Shown here: in pieces, positions 37,301-47,828 of the stretch
How the letters are laid out: each line of letters starts with the position of its first letter
Position numbering within the stretch: position 1 is the first letter of the stretch
Assembly: GCA_030077755.1 (NCBI GenBank)
Contig: JAQJZZ010000015.1
Coordinates: 868,001 to 932,000 of the forward strand
Reading direction: 5' to 3'
Length of the DNA: 64,000 nucleotides
Source of the DNA: Filosporella fistucella
Taxonomy: Eukaryota; Ascomycota; Leotiomycetes; Helotiales
Made by a program: the position numbers and the translations under genes
The notes under the pieces: generated by a model
Seen by the model: the letters and a program-made list of their open reading frames with translations, nothing else
What the model was told of the DNA's origin: nothing
Databases searched by the model: none

Positions 37301-37616
37301 GAGAGGTCGAGGAACGAGATCAGCTTCGTTCTTGGGATGTGGTTCAGGGAAGGATTGGAATGCTTTATCTGCTCGAAGTCCATCACCTAAAAATAAATCT
37401 TTAGCAATTGATTGCATGTAGAGAGGGAAATCGCATACCAACGAACAAAACAAGTCTTTTGGCAGGAGCTTCAATACCATCTGGCCTCTGCACTCCAAAT
37501 TCTCGCATCCCAGATACAATGGGACTGACGAAGTAGATATCGAAAATAGAGAAAATATACACTAAATGAAACACCAGCGCAATGGCCAGAAAGCCAAAGC
37601 GATTAACTCTTGCCAT
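34364..37616 (-). CDS. mcd4: GPI ethanolamine phosphate transferase 1
   Basis: The enzyme adds ethanolamine phosphate to the first mannose of the GPI precursor in the ER lumen. Exons are 37616-37439, 37386-35828, 35780-35593, 35546-35405, 35356-35248 and 35199-34364, with introns of 46-52 nt, giving 1003 aa. An N-terminal signal anchor (FLAIALVFHLVYIFSIFDIYF) leads to the luminal alkaline-phosphatase-like domain. Its metal ligands lie in FVGDGLRADKAF, SRPGHVALIAGLYED, HLLGLDTNGH and TADHGMSDWGSHGDGH. The C-terminal half, from about 470, is a string of hydrophobic helices (PigN domain). The last helices end in a lysine-rich cytosolic tail, which could serve ER retention. Each splice joins a family-conserved segment, for example LVLFVG-DGLRADKAF. 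One acceptor is CAAG (35200). No lesions are seen. Confidence 0.95.
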
Positions 37617-38253
37617 GTTGTCTGATTTTGCTATCCCTGTGCTTCAATTCGTGTCCCTTTCTCGTTCTCTGGGTGCGAAATTGAGATGAAGCTTTCTTCT
37701 CGCCAGTAAATTGTAAAGGAGTGGCGCGTCCGATGTTTGGACAAATTCATATGTGGAATAGGAGAAGAACGTCTCTTCGTGGAGCTTGGAGGGTGTTTGA
37801 CGGCTCAAATTGTGTCCACGAATTGTTACCCGGATGGGCTGCACGATGTCATTTTTTTGCCGAAAATACGCCAGCCATATTTCTATTTTGGGATTTCGCG
37901 ATTAGGGGTTCACGTCAGGGGCGACATTGAAAATGCTACATAATATCGAATGTATGGAGTGATTGACAGGTACAGAAACCACATTATGTTCTAGTCACCA
38001 ACCGATAGACTGGTGTTGGTTCTGCGGCGGTCTTATTCTCACTTACACAAAAACTTATACAATATCGAAGTCAAACACCACTTTGAATTGTTATAAGTGT
38101 ACTCGTATGTTCATTAGAAAGGTAATCCGGGTATGACCAAATGCATAATAACAATTCCTCATGATAACTACCACATGGAATTATAATGCTCCTCAACTCC
38201 TTACACCAACCCATTCCCCCCATCCTCCAAACTCTTTATCGAATTCATACACT
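37617..38253. other. Intergenic, mcd4 promoter side
   Basis: This holds the 5' flank of mcd4 and the 3' flank of the Csm1 gene. No supported gene or repeat was seen. Confidence 0.35.
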
Positions 38254-39849
38254 TCATGCTAGCCTCTCAGTCAAGGCCTTCACAACTCTTGCGTAAAACT
38301 TTGCCGCTTGTGGTCTTGGGAATGTAATCTCATCATTAAGGTAGTCCGGTAGTATTTCGATCAATGCCTTATCTCTGCTGGGGTCGAGCTGAGGAATATA
38401 ACTACATTGTGCATCATCATAACTCTCTGCCGATTTCTCGTTTGCAGCCGCTAATTTGAAATGGAGAGCTGTGTCATAGTTAGTACAATTGTGAGGCAAA
38501 TTGAACTATACTTACTGCCATTCCGACCAGTTTGGAGGCAATCGAAAACATCTTCCTCTGGTTCACGCGTTACACTTCTGACAATTAGGCCAGTCAGATC
38601 ACGGTACAGATCTTCTTTCAGCTGTGCTGCTTGAGCTACTTGTGCTGCTTCGGCTGTACCCATCAGCCGGATTCCACCATTCGACTTTATGGCACTTCCA
38701 GGTATTTTGCTATTTACACTTTCAACAGAGGCCGCCGCTGTTCGACTTGCAGCTAATTTGGTAGAAAGTAATTTGTTTTCAGCTTGCATCTCGGATAACG
38801 AAGCAGTAAGTTGCTTGAGTTGAGCTTTCAATGCAATGGTGTCTGTATTCTGGGTCTCCAATTTCTTCTTGAGAATTCGGGAATCTTTACCCAGCGCAGT
38901 TTGCGTTGCCAGATCGGCTTTGAGTGAATCAACCAACTCTTTGTGGGCTGTGTAATGTCAGATATGAGCCTGACGCGAGCAGCAATGACTTACATTTGAC
39001 TTCTTCTTCCATATGCTTTCTGATTCGCTCGACGTTCCTCTCTGCTTCCTTCAATCCAATTTCTCTGAGATCCTGATACTTTAGGTGAAGAGTATCATAT
39101 TTCTTTGTCAAATCGCCAAGTTTTCGTCGAAGAGCCGGATCACTCCTCTCTGTATCCGAAGCACTGCCAGCTCGCCGTCTATGGGTAGAATTTGGACGAT
39201 GCCGAGACTGACTCCTTGGGCGACTAACATTGCGACCGGGCTTGGAGATAGTAATCTCAACCTCTTCCTCCTCATCGTCTCCATCCACCTCCATCATTTC
39301 CTGGGTTTCTTGCACGATCTTCTCCGGAGAAGGTTTCGGGGGCATCTTTTTCACTGGGCCTCTTTTCTTGCTGACTCGTGACGTTACTTTTGGTGGTTGC
39401 GGGGTTTCTTCAGCAATTGTTTTCTCCTTCACAGCTTTAGGTCTACCAGCAGCTTTCTGCTTTGGAGGAGGGACCTTCGACTGTTTTACAGCAATCACCG
39501 TTTCCTCTATTTGTTCATCCTCCATGATAAAATCCTGTTCGAAATCATCGACCTCTTCCGTCTCGCTGGCATGTTGCTGATTCGTCTTATCCATCAGTGC
39601 GGGTCGTTTGCCTTTTGGTGCTACATCGTTTCCCTTTGCTTTGGTAATCAACCTTCCGCTTGTTCGCCGTGCTGGAGCCTTTGTCTTGGTCACTTTAGTT
39701 GGCGCAGCTTTTGGTCTGCCTCGTCCCTTCTTTCCTGGCGCCTTGTTCTCCGCGGCAGAGTCTGGCGTAGGCATTGCTTCAATAAAATGCGCGTCGTCGG
39801 TGTCCGAGTCAATCAAAGCAGACAGCGTTGAATGTTTCGTTTTCGCCAT
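38254..39849 (-). CDS. csm1: Monopolin-complex subunit Csm1/Pcs1
   Basis: The protein clamps microtubule-binding sites at kinetochores and helps organise rDNA. Exons are 39849-38994, 38947-38516 and 38468-38254, with introns of 46 and 47 nt, giving 500 aa. The N-terminus is charged and carries AT-hook-like motifs (KKGRGRPK near 40-47 and AAGRPKAVK near 135). Acidic stretches follow, then a coiled coil at about 235-385 (LTKKYDTLHLKYQDLREIG, KLETQNTDTIALKAQLKQL). The C-terminal globular Csm1 domain includes LYRDLTGLIVRSV, DVFDCLQTGRNGTLHFKL (formed across the last intron) and PDYLNDEITFPRPQAAKFY. The chromosome-binding N-terminus is longer than in yeast Csm1 (190 aa) but usual for filamentous fungi and S. 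pombe Pcs1. It is divergent from msp1. Confidence 0.9.
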
Positions 39850-40325
39850 TGAATTTTATTCGCGCACCAATGTCGCTATCGCGTCGCGTCTCCCTCAATG
39901 AAAATGGGAGGTTCGGTCGTAAATTATATGCTGCAGAAAATGCAGAACACTACTGACATTGGGGTCGCAATTGTACGCGTTTGGTGTGTAGCCGTCCACA
40001 ATCAGTCCCGGGGCGAGCAAGGTTGAGGTTGAAGTTGAATCTGGGATACTTCATAGCAACAATCGAGGGGAGTCGCGGGTCGGTTTGTTTACTTTTCCCG
40101 TCTGTGCAGCACTAGCTCAAAACAGCACTTGCAGCCTGCCTGCGCAAGGCCGCTATCAGGCCCAGCCACACAGAGTCCACTACGTATTCTGGCCGAGCCA
40201 CATCTCCTGTGGCGTAAGATTTCTGAAGCCGCGACTCAACTGACAATCTGTCCAGCGTCCTCGAATGCGATTCTCGGCACATTTCTGAACACGAACCTGG
40301 ATATAAGCAATTTGAATACTTCATC
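39850..40325. promoter_or_regulatory. Divergent promoter, csm1 / msp1
   Basis: These 476 bases separate two divergent ATGs. I see no specific element. The short frames at 40112-40377 read on both strands and are not supported. Confidence 0.35.
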
Positions 40326-41714
40326 ATGGGGGATGGAGCCGCTAGAAAGTATGGCATACTTCAAGATCTACTGTTGATCGTGGTATCTGTGAGTCTCACT
40401 TGCCCCAGAGAAGGCATCCTCAATTACATGTGCTAACGCGCCCGCAGAGCTTTTCTATGTACTATGTCGCGAAGAGTATAGTTGCAAGTTTGCCTTTAGG
40501 TGGTGATCCAGAGAAGGAGCAACATGAACAAGCTCGCGTGAAGGCAGCGGCAAATTTACGAAGGCTTGAAGGATTCAGGGACGAATCAGACTCTGAAAAC
40601 GAATCCGGAAATGGGACAAGAACATCGCGGAGACCTCGAATGGACGAGTTAGCCTTGGATCAATACGAAAGTCAGATAGCTATGGAGGTCGTAGCTCCTG
40701 CCGATATACCAGTTGGCTTTGACGGTACGTTTCACCGCAAGATTCACAAGATACAGCAATTAATTCTTGGTAGATATTGGGGGCCTTGACGATATCATTG
40801 AAGAGCTGAAGGAATCTGTCATTTACCCTCTGACTATGCCACATTTATACTCGGAGTCATCATCCTTATTAGCTGCTCCATCTGGGGTACTATTATATGG
40901 CCCACCAGGTTGTGGCAAGACGATGTTGGCAAAGGCACTGGCACACGAAAGTGGAGCTTGCTTCATCAATTTGCATATTTCCACCTTGACTGAGAAGTGG
41001 TATGGAGATTCCAACAAGCTAGTGAGAGCAGTGTTCTCATTAGCACGCAAACTCCAGCCAACTATTGTCTTTATTGACGAGATAGATGCTGTATTGGGCC
41101 AACGGAGAAGTGGGGAGCATGAGGCGAGTGGAATGGTGAAGGCAGAGTATGTTCAGTTCTGACAATTTTGGTATCTTGCTGACCAAACCAGATTCATGAC
41201 GCTCTGGGATGGTCTGACTTCGGCCAATGAATCGGGTTTACCAGCCCGAATCATGATTCTCGGTGCGACAAATCGTATCCAAGACATTGATGAGGCTATT
41301 CTTCGCCGAATGCCAAAGAAGTTTCCCGTATCCTTACCTTCTAACTCCCAGAGAAAAAGAATTCTCAAGCTCATCTTGAAAGACACCAAGATCGAGGAGG
41401 AAAACTTCGACATTGACTATCTCACTCGTGTGATGGCTGGAATGTCAGGCAGCGACATCAAGGAAGCCTGCAGAGATGCCGCTATGGTTCCAGTCCGAGA
41501 ATTTATTAAGGACCAAAGAGAACGAGGTGTCACTATGTCAGGTGTGCAAGCTCAATCAGTACGTGGGATCAGAACAGAAGATTTTTTTGGCAGAAAGGGG
41601 GGTGGGCAAATCATCAAGGATAACCATGCGCGACAGAGCAAGAAATCGCAGAAGAAAGCAGCTGGGTCAAGCGACGAGTACGAAGATTTTGAGGAGGCAG
41701 AATCGATGGATTGA
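40326..41714 (+). CDS. msp1: AAA ATPase Msp1, outer mitochondrial membrane extractase
   Basis: The protein pulls mislocalised tail-anchored proteins from the mitochondrial outer membrane. Exons are 40326-40388, 40448-40724, 40774-41146 and 41192-41714 (introns 59, 49 and 45 nt), giving 411 aa. The first exon is only 63 nt but supplies the true ATG and the membrane anchor ([19 protein letters not shown], formed across the intron). A linker is followed by the AAA core: Walker A GPPGCGKT at 156-163, Walker B FIDEID at 213-218, sensor ILGATNR, and arginine-finger region [11 protein letters not shown]. The C-terminal tail is Lys/Glu/Asp-rich ([19 protein letters not shown]). The short orthologue-typical core and N-anchor separate it from the related cytosolic AAA proteins. 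Confidence 0.94.
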
Positions 41715-42346
41715 TGATTATTCCTGGGTAGCGTAGATAATTGTATCATAGGAACAGGCGTTTTGGTCTCTGCATCGGGGTAGAGAGGAGGTAGTCGGAT
41801 AGACCATTTCTCGATTCCACGATATCAAACGAATGGCTAACCCATTTATTGGACATTTGTAACATTCCCATCCACTGCACATTCTTCCTCGTGATGCCAT
41901 TGTAGTCTACTCTTTGTAGAAATCTACAGTCCACGACGTCGGACTAGGTAGGAGTTGTCGAATGTAATTTCCTCTGCATCATGAACCTCGGTCTAACTCC
42001 GAAGAACGTTGGCTCACTGAACCCCCTGAAATCTGAGTGAGCACGTCATTTTATCGAAACGTGATCGGCGGCGAAAATACGGAACCCGATAGCGCGGAAA
42101 CTGCAGGCACGCCTTCTTTTACCCCACGATTGGTGACTCCCCTCCGGTGTGGACAAACAGCTCTCAATCAAAACCCCCAAACTTTTTCTGGCATCCCTTC
42201 CAAAACATTCAAGAACGAGCTTTTATATTGCTGTCGATTGAGCTCAACCTCAATCCATTACCTCTCTATAACCATACACAGCGTCGATAAAACCTCAATT
42301 GAACCCCGCCCGCCACCACCAGAAAGTCTCAGAAAACATCGAGAAA
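41715..42346. other. Intergenic, promoter of cystathionine beta-lyase gene
   Basis: This holds the 3' flank of msp1 and the 5' flank of the lyase gene. The CTCAACCTCAATCC / CTATAACC tract near 42240-42280 looks like a fungal 5' UTR. No supported gene. Confidence 0.35.
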
Positions 42347-43766
42347 ATGTCTACACCGCCAGGGCCCTCGGGAGCTGGCAAGCTTGACGGTGCTCTTGGA
42401 AAAGCCTTTTCACATATTGACCTTGACGGTCACAATCTGCCACCATCTCCAGCACCTTCAAGTCCGCGAAACGGGAGAAAATATGCATTGGCTACTGAAT
42501 TGGTATACACCGAGAGCAAAGATCAATATGGCGCTTCCAGCATGCCCATCTATCAATCAGCTACATTCAAACAAACATCTGCCAATGGAGGAAATGAATA
42601 TGACTATACTAGGTCGGGAAACCCAACACGAACTCATCTCGAAAGACATTTGGCAAAGATTATGAATGCGTCGCGAGCATTGGTAGTGGGATCCGGAATG
42701 GGAGCACTGGATGTGATCACGCGAGTTCTACGACCGGGAGATGAAGTTATCACTGGTGATGATTTGTATGGAGGCACTAACAGATTGTTGACCTACATGG
42801 CTACCAACCAAGGCATAATCGTTCACCACGTCGACACGACAAATCCCGAGAGAGTCAAGGCTGTCGTTTCTGCAAAGACCGCTATGGTACTACTGGAGAC
42901 GCCGACAAACCCCCTCATCAAGATCGTTGACATTTCTTCGATTGCAAAAATCGTACACGACATGAACCAGAAAGCATTGGTTGTGGTTGACAACACTATG
43001 TTATCTCCAATGCTCTGCAATCCTTTGGACCTCGGTGCAGATGTTGTGTACGAGTCAGGGACCAAATACTTGTCGGGCCATCACGATATTATGGCTGGTG
43101 TGTTAGCAGTCAACGATCCCGCAATTGGAGACAAGATGTATTTCACAATCAATTCTACTGGTTGTGGTCTGGCTCCAAATGATGCATTCCTCCTCATGAG
43201 AGGAATCAAAACTCTTGCCATTCGCATGGAGAAGCAACAAGCAAACGCCCAAAGAATTGCCGAATTCTTAGAATCTCACGGTTTCCGAGTACGATACCCA
43301 GGATTGAAATCTCACCCACAATACGACCTGCATTGGTCTATGGCAAGAGGAGCCGGAGCTGTACTTTCTTTCGAGACTGGCGATGTTGTCCTTTCCGAAC
43401 GCATTGTAGAAGCAGCACGACTTTGGGGTATCAGTGTCAGCTTCGGTTGCGTCAACAGCTTGATCAGCATGCCTTGCCAAATGAGCCATGCAAGTATCGA
43501 TGCAAAGACGAGAAAAGAACGCCAGATGCCAGAGGATATCATCCGACTTTGTGTCGGTATTGAAGATGCGGATGATTTGATCGACGACCTTTCCCGTGCA
43601 GTAAGTGAACCACCCCACAACCTGTAAACACTGCTGACTGATTTGGCAGCTTGTCCAAGCAGGGGCAGTGACAGTCACTCTGGATGGTTTCCATGCGACA
43701 GGTACAGCACGGGCTCTGGCTGATATCCCGATTGAGGAATCCGATGCTGCTGCGGCACCTTCGTAA
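42347..43766 (+). CDS. str3: Cystathionine beta-lyase (PLP-dependent)
   Basis: The enzyme converts cystathionine to homocysteine, pyruvate and ammonia in methionine synthesis. Exons are 42347-43600 and 43650-43766, with a 49-nt phase-0 intron, giving 456 aa. The fold-I PLP motifs are in order: YDYTRSGNPTRTHLE (phosphate and active-site Tyr/Arg), GSGMGALD, GDDLYGG, VVVDNT, and the Schiff-base Lys240 in SGTKYLSGHHDIMAG. The C-terminal RLCVGIEDADDLIDDLSRA continues across the intron into LVQAGAVTVTLDGF. The frame extends upstream to a TTG at 42299, but ATG 42347 (MSTPPGPSG) is the natural start. Metabolic class (beta-lyase rather than gamma-synthase) is judged from overall resemblance to fungal Str3/MetG. 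It is probably cytosolic or peroxisomal; I see no clear PTS1 (the end is AAAAPS). Confidence 0.9.
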
Positions 43767-44435
43767 ATTTGTACCCGTATTTTGCATTGTATAGGCGCAA
43801 GGCGTGTTCTGGCTGGGCGGGAATTTCAATTCTACATGAAATGACTTTTTAGCTGCATCTATGGCGAGCTACAAACGACAAAATGAAAAGTTTTGGCAGG
43901 CAACTTGGACATTTACAAGCATTTGGTCATCATTTTGTGCCCTTCGCTTATTACCCCAGAGTCAGATCAATTCAGCCCTGAAGCAAGAGTGAAGCTCCTT
44001 AGTGGACCGCTTCTGATCATACACTTCCCTCCCTTTAAAATTGTCTTGTTTTATGGGACTTGCATATATTTGCATCCGATTTCCCCACAAAGTACAGGTC
44101 GAATGGCCTATTATACTCAAAATCCCTCACTGCTAATGCCAACCTGCTGATCAGAATATAAAGTGCAATATGGGTAACGGTCGTCTGTTGGTTTTAGCCG
44201 CCTCGGTGCATGAGGGGAGAAGGGCACAACAAAAAACAGTCAGATTCGGCATACATGCGCCACGAGAATTAGACGACGGCGTTGTGGAGGTCTGGAATGT
44301 GTAAATAATTTCTTCACTTGGATCTGCCCTTGAATCATGCCCTTCTCTTTCTTGTCCTCTTTTTCTTTTTGTTAGTTGTTAGGATATCCTTGTGAATAGG
44401 AGTCTCCAAGGAGATCGACCTTGCCGCTTCCTACC
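43767..44435. other. Intergenic
   Basis: These 670 bases hold the 3' flank of the lyase gene and the promoter of the membrane protein gene. The pyrimidine tract TTCTCTTTCTTGTCCTCTTTTTC near 44343-44366 sits upstream of the latter's ATG, as is common in fungal promoters. Confidence 0.35.
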
Positions 44436-45868
44436 ATGGCCTGGCATCGACTGGGTATTTTGGTGGCTGTTGGTTGGCTAATTTCTGTTCGCGCTCTGCC
44501 CTGGGATGGTCCTTCGTCCACAACATCAGTACTTCCCACCGATGCCAGCGTATCTGTGACTTCAAGTCAAAGTGTCGCTCCGACTCCAGCTGCGAATCTG
44601 GATACGACTGCTACCTATGAGCCTGCGAATCTGTGTGGATATATCGATTACAGTTCACGTGAGTGATGTCACATGACTCTCCATTGCGGCTCCTCTTGCT
44701 GATACCGATAGAAAATTCTTATACCTGTGGCGGTACAAATACCTGTCTTTGGAACTCAAAGCTGAAACTGGTCGGATGCGGTGTTCCTACTTCTGTAAAC
44801 TTTTACACAACATGTGTCCCATACAGGCTACTGGATGCATGCGATAGTGCTTGCTTCGCCAATCCTAGTATTATGAGGTGGTAAATTGCCGTTAACTCCT
44901 TCAAGTCGATTATGTTCTAATGTAAAGCCAGTGGAAGAGAAGTCCCCCACTGTGTTACTCCCCGCGTAGGACCAGAAGGCAATTACTCCATGTTCGCCTG
45001 CCAAGCTACCCGTGTTTTTGGCCGTTACAAAGTACATATGACATACACAAATCAAACCTCCATCGGCCACATCCCTCGATTTCTAGGTGAGGACGGTAAC
45101 ATCACATACGCTACTCTTACACCGACTCCTAAACCTGAATCCACTTCTTCTGGAACTGCTACGGTCAGCACATACGATTATACTTTTCCCGGCTTCGGGG
45201 AAAGTCAAACTTTGGTCCTGGCGCCGACGGCCGGTACAGAAAGTGGTAGGCATTGGAACGAGACCGGCAACGCGGGTAGGAATCGGACGTGTGGGAGGAG
45301 ATGTAGAGAGGCGAGGAGAGTGCATAGAATCCAGATTATTGTAGGGAGTGTTTTTGGATCTTGCATGGGCATCATTGTCCTTGGAGTGGGGATATGGTTT
45401 GCGATCGCGTGGAAAAGGGTCAAGAAAGAAGGGAATCGGGAAGGAGATGAGAAGGGTGGTGGAAGTGGTAGTGAGGAGGGAGGTGGAGTCGTCGGTGCTC
45501 TTGGTAGTAGTGGAAGCGGAGCTGATGAGAGTGGAGGCCGAGAGGATGAAGAAACGGAGATTTCTAGGGCAGAAGATGTACGATTGAGTATTCTCAGTGA
45601 AGCAGATGATCGGCCGCAAACGCAAATACAACTGGCAATCGAAGAAAACCCACCGTCTAGAGAACCGGAAATCGAAAGGGACATTGAAGACACTGAAAGA
45701 GCTGAAAACCAGAATGGTATCTCGAACGAGGTGGGAGCCCTAATAAAAGGGATTGCAGATGACGATCAGCATATCGATCCTCGTATAGATGGACAAAAGG
45801 AAGTGATAGGGGCAGCTGATACTCAAACTGAAATTGAAATTAAAAATGTCCGTTTGGGCGGAGTATAA
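44436..45868 (+). CDS. Type I single-pass membrane protein with Cys-rich ectodomain
   Basis: Exons are 44436-44658, 44712-44880 and 44932-45868 (introns 53 and 51 nt), giving 442 aa. A signal peptide (RLGILVAVGWLISVRA) and a Ser/Thr-rich stretch precede a Cys-rich ectodomain (NLCGY, YTCGG, TCLWN, VGCGVP, TTCVPY, DACDSACFANPSIMRC, PHCVT). A second Ser/Thr-rich stalk leads to one transmembrane helix near 268-291 (IIVGSVFGSCMGIIVLGVGI). It is followed by KRVKKE and an acidic, Gly/Ser-rich cytosolic tail. The layout resembles the many fungal plasma-membrane proteins with wall-sensor or WSC-like shape, but this is not a WSC domain that I can identify. The splice choice at 44881 (TG|GTAAAT) was taken because it restores a cysteine at the expected place (IMRC-GREVPHC). 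Function unknown. Confidence 0.8.
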
Positions 45869-47015
45869 ATTACAAATCTACACATTTTGAAAAGACGATT
45901 CCCATATTCTCCAAAGTTTTCCTGGAAATAGTGCAAGTTAGTCTTGGTATTAGATTATGCATATTAAAATGCATCAATCCAGGATCAAAAGCTAGTATCG
46001 AGTAGTAGCACAGAGAATATAGAGGAGCTGAAAATTGGTAAAGAAACTTGAATACTATTTTCAACAATTTCACGCATCGATGTTTTCCGACCTCTCCCAT
46101 CTCTTCATATTTTCTTCAAGGAAAAACGTAACTCAAACATAACTTGGTCAAGTACTAAACTTGAATATCCACACATAATGCCTGATTAGACCGCAACACA
46201 GACCACCATCTGGGTCAGAATTCCCCTGTTCACCTGGTCATTGGCGGTCAGTCACCGGTAGAGTGGATAAACCTCGGGTAGGGAATATATTGGTTTCTAG
46301 AGGATAGAGGAAGGCAATTTCAAATTTGATGAGGATGGTAGGTTAGATGGGGTGTAGGCGATGAGTGTCTAGGTGATATAGTATAACGCGATAAATTTAT
46401 GTTGGGGGGTTTCTTAGATTGTAGAAGTGAATAGGAAGGATGCTGTGGTTAGATCAGATGGCTATTAATTTGGGATTCTAGTTCTATGTGAATATTTTTG
46501 AATATTAGTTAGGGATTATTTAATAAACTTGATAATTTGAGAAGGATATTTGAACTTATAAAAATATTAATACTTCTTTTAAACTTTTGCAATTCCTTAA
46601 AAATTTTAAAGATTAAAGGACCTTTTATAAAATTTAAACTTTAATAAATATTTGTATATATAGGCTAAGATATATAGCATAGTATTATTAGGCTATTTAA
46701 TATTTAGTAAAAGTTTAAAGTATTGGAGAATATTAAAGATTGTTTAATAATACTTAAATACTTAACAGTTTTCTATGCCTTTCAAGATTCGAAATTACAA
46801 TAGGACTTAATATGCTTGTTCCTACGATCTGAATCTTTTAGAGACAATGTATCATCTCTTCTGTCCTCAAAGTCTATTAAGACGCCTGATAAAAATCTAA
46901 GTCTCAAAGTCCAGATACATATAAAAAATACAAATTCGCAATTATCTCCCAACCTAATATGTACCACCGTTTCCTATTTCCAACATTCAATATTTTTGCT
47001 TCAAATACGCTCATC
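45869..47015. other. Intergenic with AT-rich relic
   Basis: These 1.15 kb contain no supported gene. From about 46480 to 46780 the sequence becomes almost pure A/T with TTTAAA/TATTAA words, unlike both flanks. Details are under the repeat entry. Confidence 0.5.
46480..46780. repeat. AT-rich block, probable RIP-degraded relic
   Basis: The base composition shifts abruptly to very high A+T, with runs such as AAATTTTAAAG and TTTAATAAATATTTG and almost no C outside short words. In Pezizomycotina such blocks are usually old repeats mutated by repeat-induced point mutation. No transposase or TIR can be read any more, so the original element is unknown. Confidence 0.55.
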
Positions 47016-47828
47016 TCACGCATTTATGTAGATAAAGCTGTCTACCTCTTCCATGACAGTAGTCGTGTCATCATACAATATATCGTTTCCAGCACATGTG
47101 AAAGCTGTTCCACCACTCACACTTATTGCTGGAAACTGCTGGTCCGACATCTCGGTACTTAAATTATCGAAGTCCATATGTTCTGTTGTGTCATAGCTGA
47201 AAGTGGAGTTCGAACATGAAGTATCACCTTTGGGGAGATGGTCCAAATGCGGGTGCGACATTGCGACGTAGATGTAATCTTTCTCAACATCAATGCAGGA
47301 AAGGTATGCTTGATCTTGTTTATCATGTGGTTCAATCTCATATCCAGTAAGTTTGTATTTATGAATGTCGAAGCCCTCGGGATCGTTGTGGTCAAGACTT
47401 GAATGCTTCGCCGTGTAAGGGCAAACTTCATGAGAAGATGTGGCACAAATTTCGAGACATTCCACCTGCCTGAGGACATGTTCCAACCTCTCGTGCTCGC
47501 TTTGCCCCCGCATCTCTTTTGAAAGCCTTCTAAGCTTTATATTCCTACTGAACCTCTGCTTGTGAAGTCGAGGTGCTCCGATGGCTCGCCCTAGTATGAG
47601 ATTATGGGGAGGGTAGGCTATTTCAATTTGTTCGAAGCTCATGTGTGAGACCAAAAAGGAAACATCGTCTTTCTTTCTTGAGCTGGGGTTGGATGAAACC
47701 ATTTGACTGGAGGACATGAAAAAGGCAGTTGATTGGAGAGGTGTCGCGGACCTGCGAGGTGATAATGTTAGCTCGAAGCTGCCCATATCGTATGTATAGA
47801 GGGAGTACTTCTTGTATTTTGATGCCAT
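47016..47828 (-). CDS. Hypothetical protein, no recognised domain
   Basis: A 270-aa reading frame from the first in-frame ATG (MASKYKKYSLYTYDMGSFEL) to a stop at 47016. The frame stays open 84 bases upstream to a TTG. A longer model is possible: ATG 48337 opens 51 codons (MLRIFPDSEESRL...VVTRRED) ending at 48184 before GTAAGG, and a 278-nt intron 47906-48183 with a TTGACAG acceptor would join in phase, giving 347 aa. The protein is polar, with several Cys and His (CATSSHEVCPY, SHPHLDHLP) but no pattern I can name. No signal peptide, no membrane helix. It borders the gene-poor, repeat-bearing part of the window, so it may be lineage-specific or decaying. Confidence 0.4.
   Translation of the reverse strand: MASKYKKYSLYTYDMGSFELTLSPRRSATPLQSTAFFMSSSQMVSSNPSSRKKDDVSFLVSHMSFEQIEIAYPPHNLILGRAIGAPRLHKQRFSRNIKLRRLSKEMRGQSEHERLEHVLRQVECLEICATSSHEVCPYTAKHSSLDHNDPEGFDIHKYKLTGYEIEPHDKQDQAYLSCIDVEKDYIYVAMSHPHLDHLPKGDTSCSNSTFSYDTTEHMDFDNLSTEMSDQQFPAISVSGGTAFTCAGNDILYDDTTTVMEEVDSFIYINA

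Noticed and set aside
39397..39831. Plus-strand frames opposite csm1
   Set aside because: They are antisense of the Lys/Pro/Ala-rich N-terminus of Csm1, with no start context or homology.
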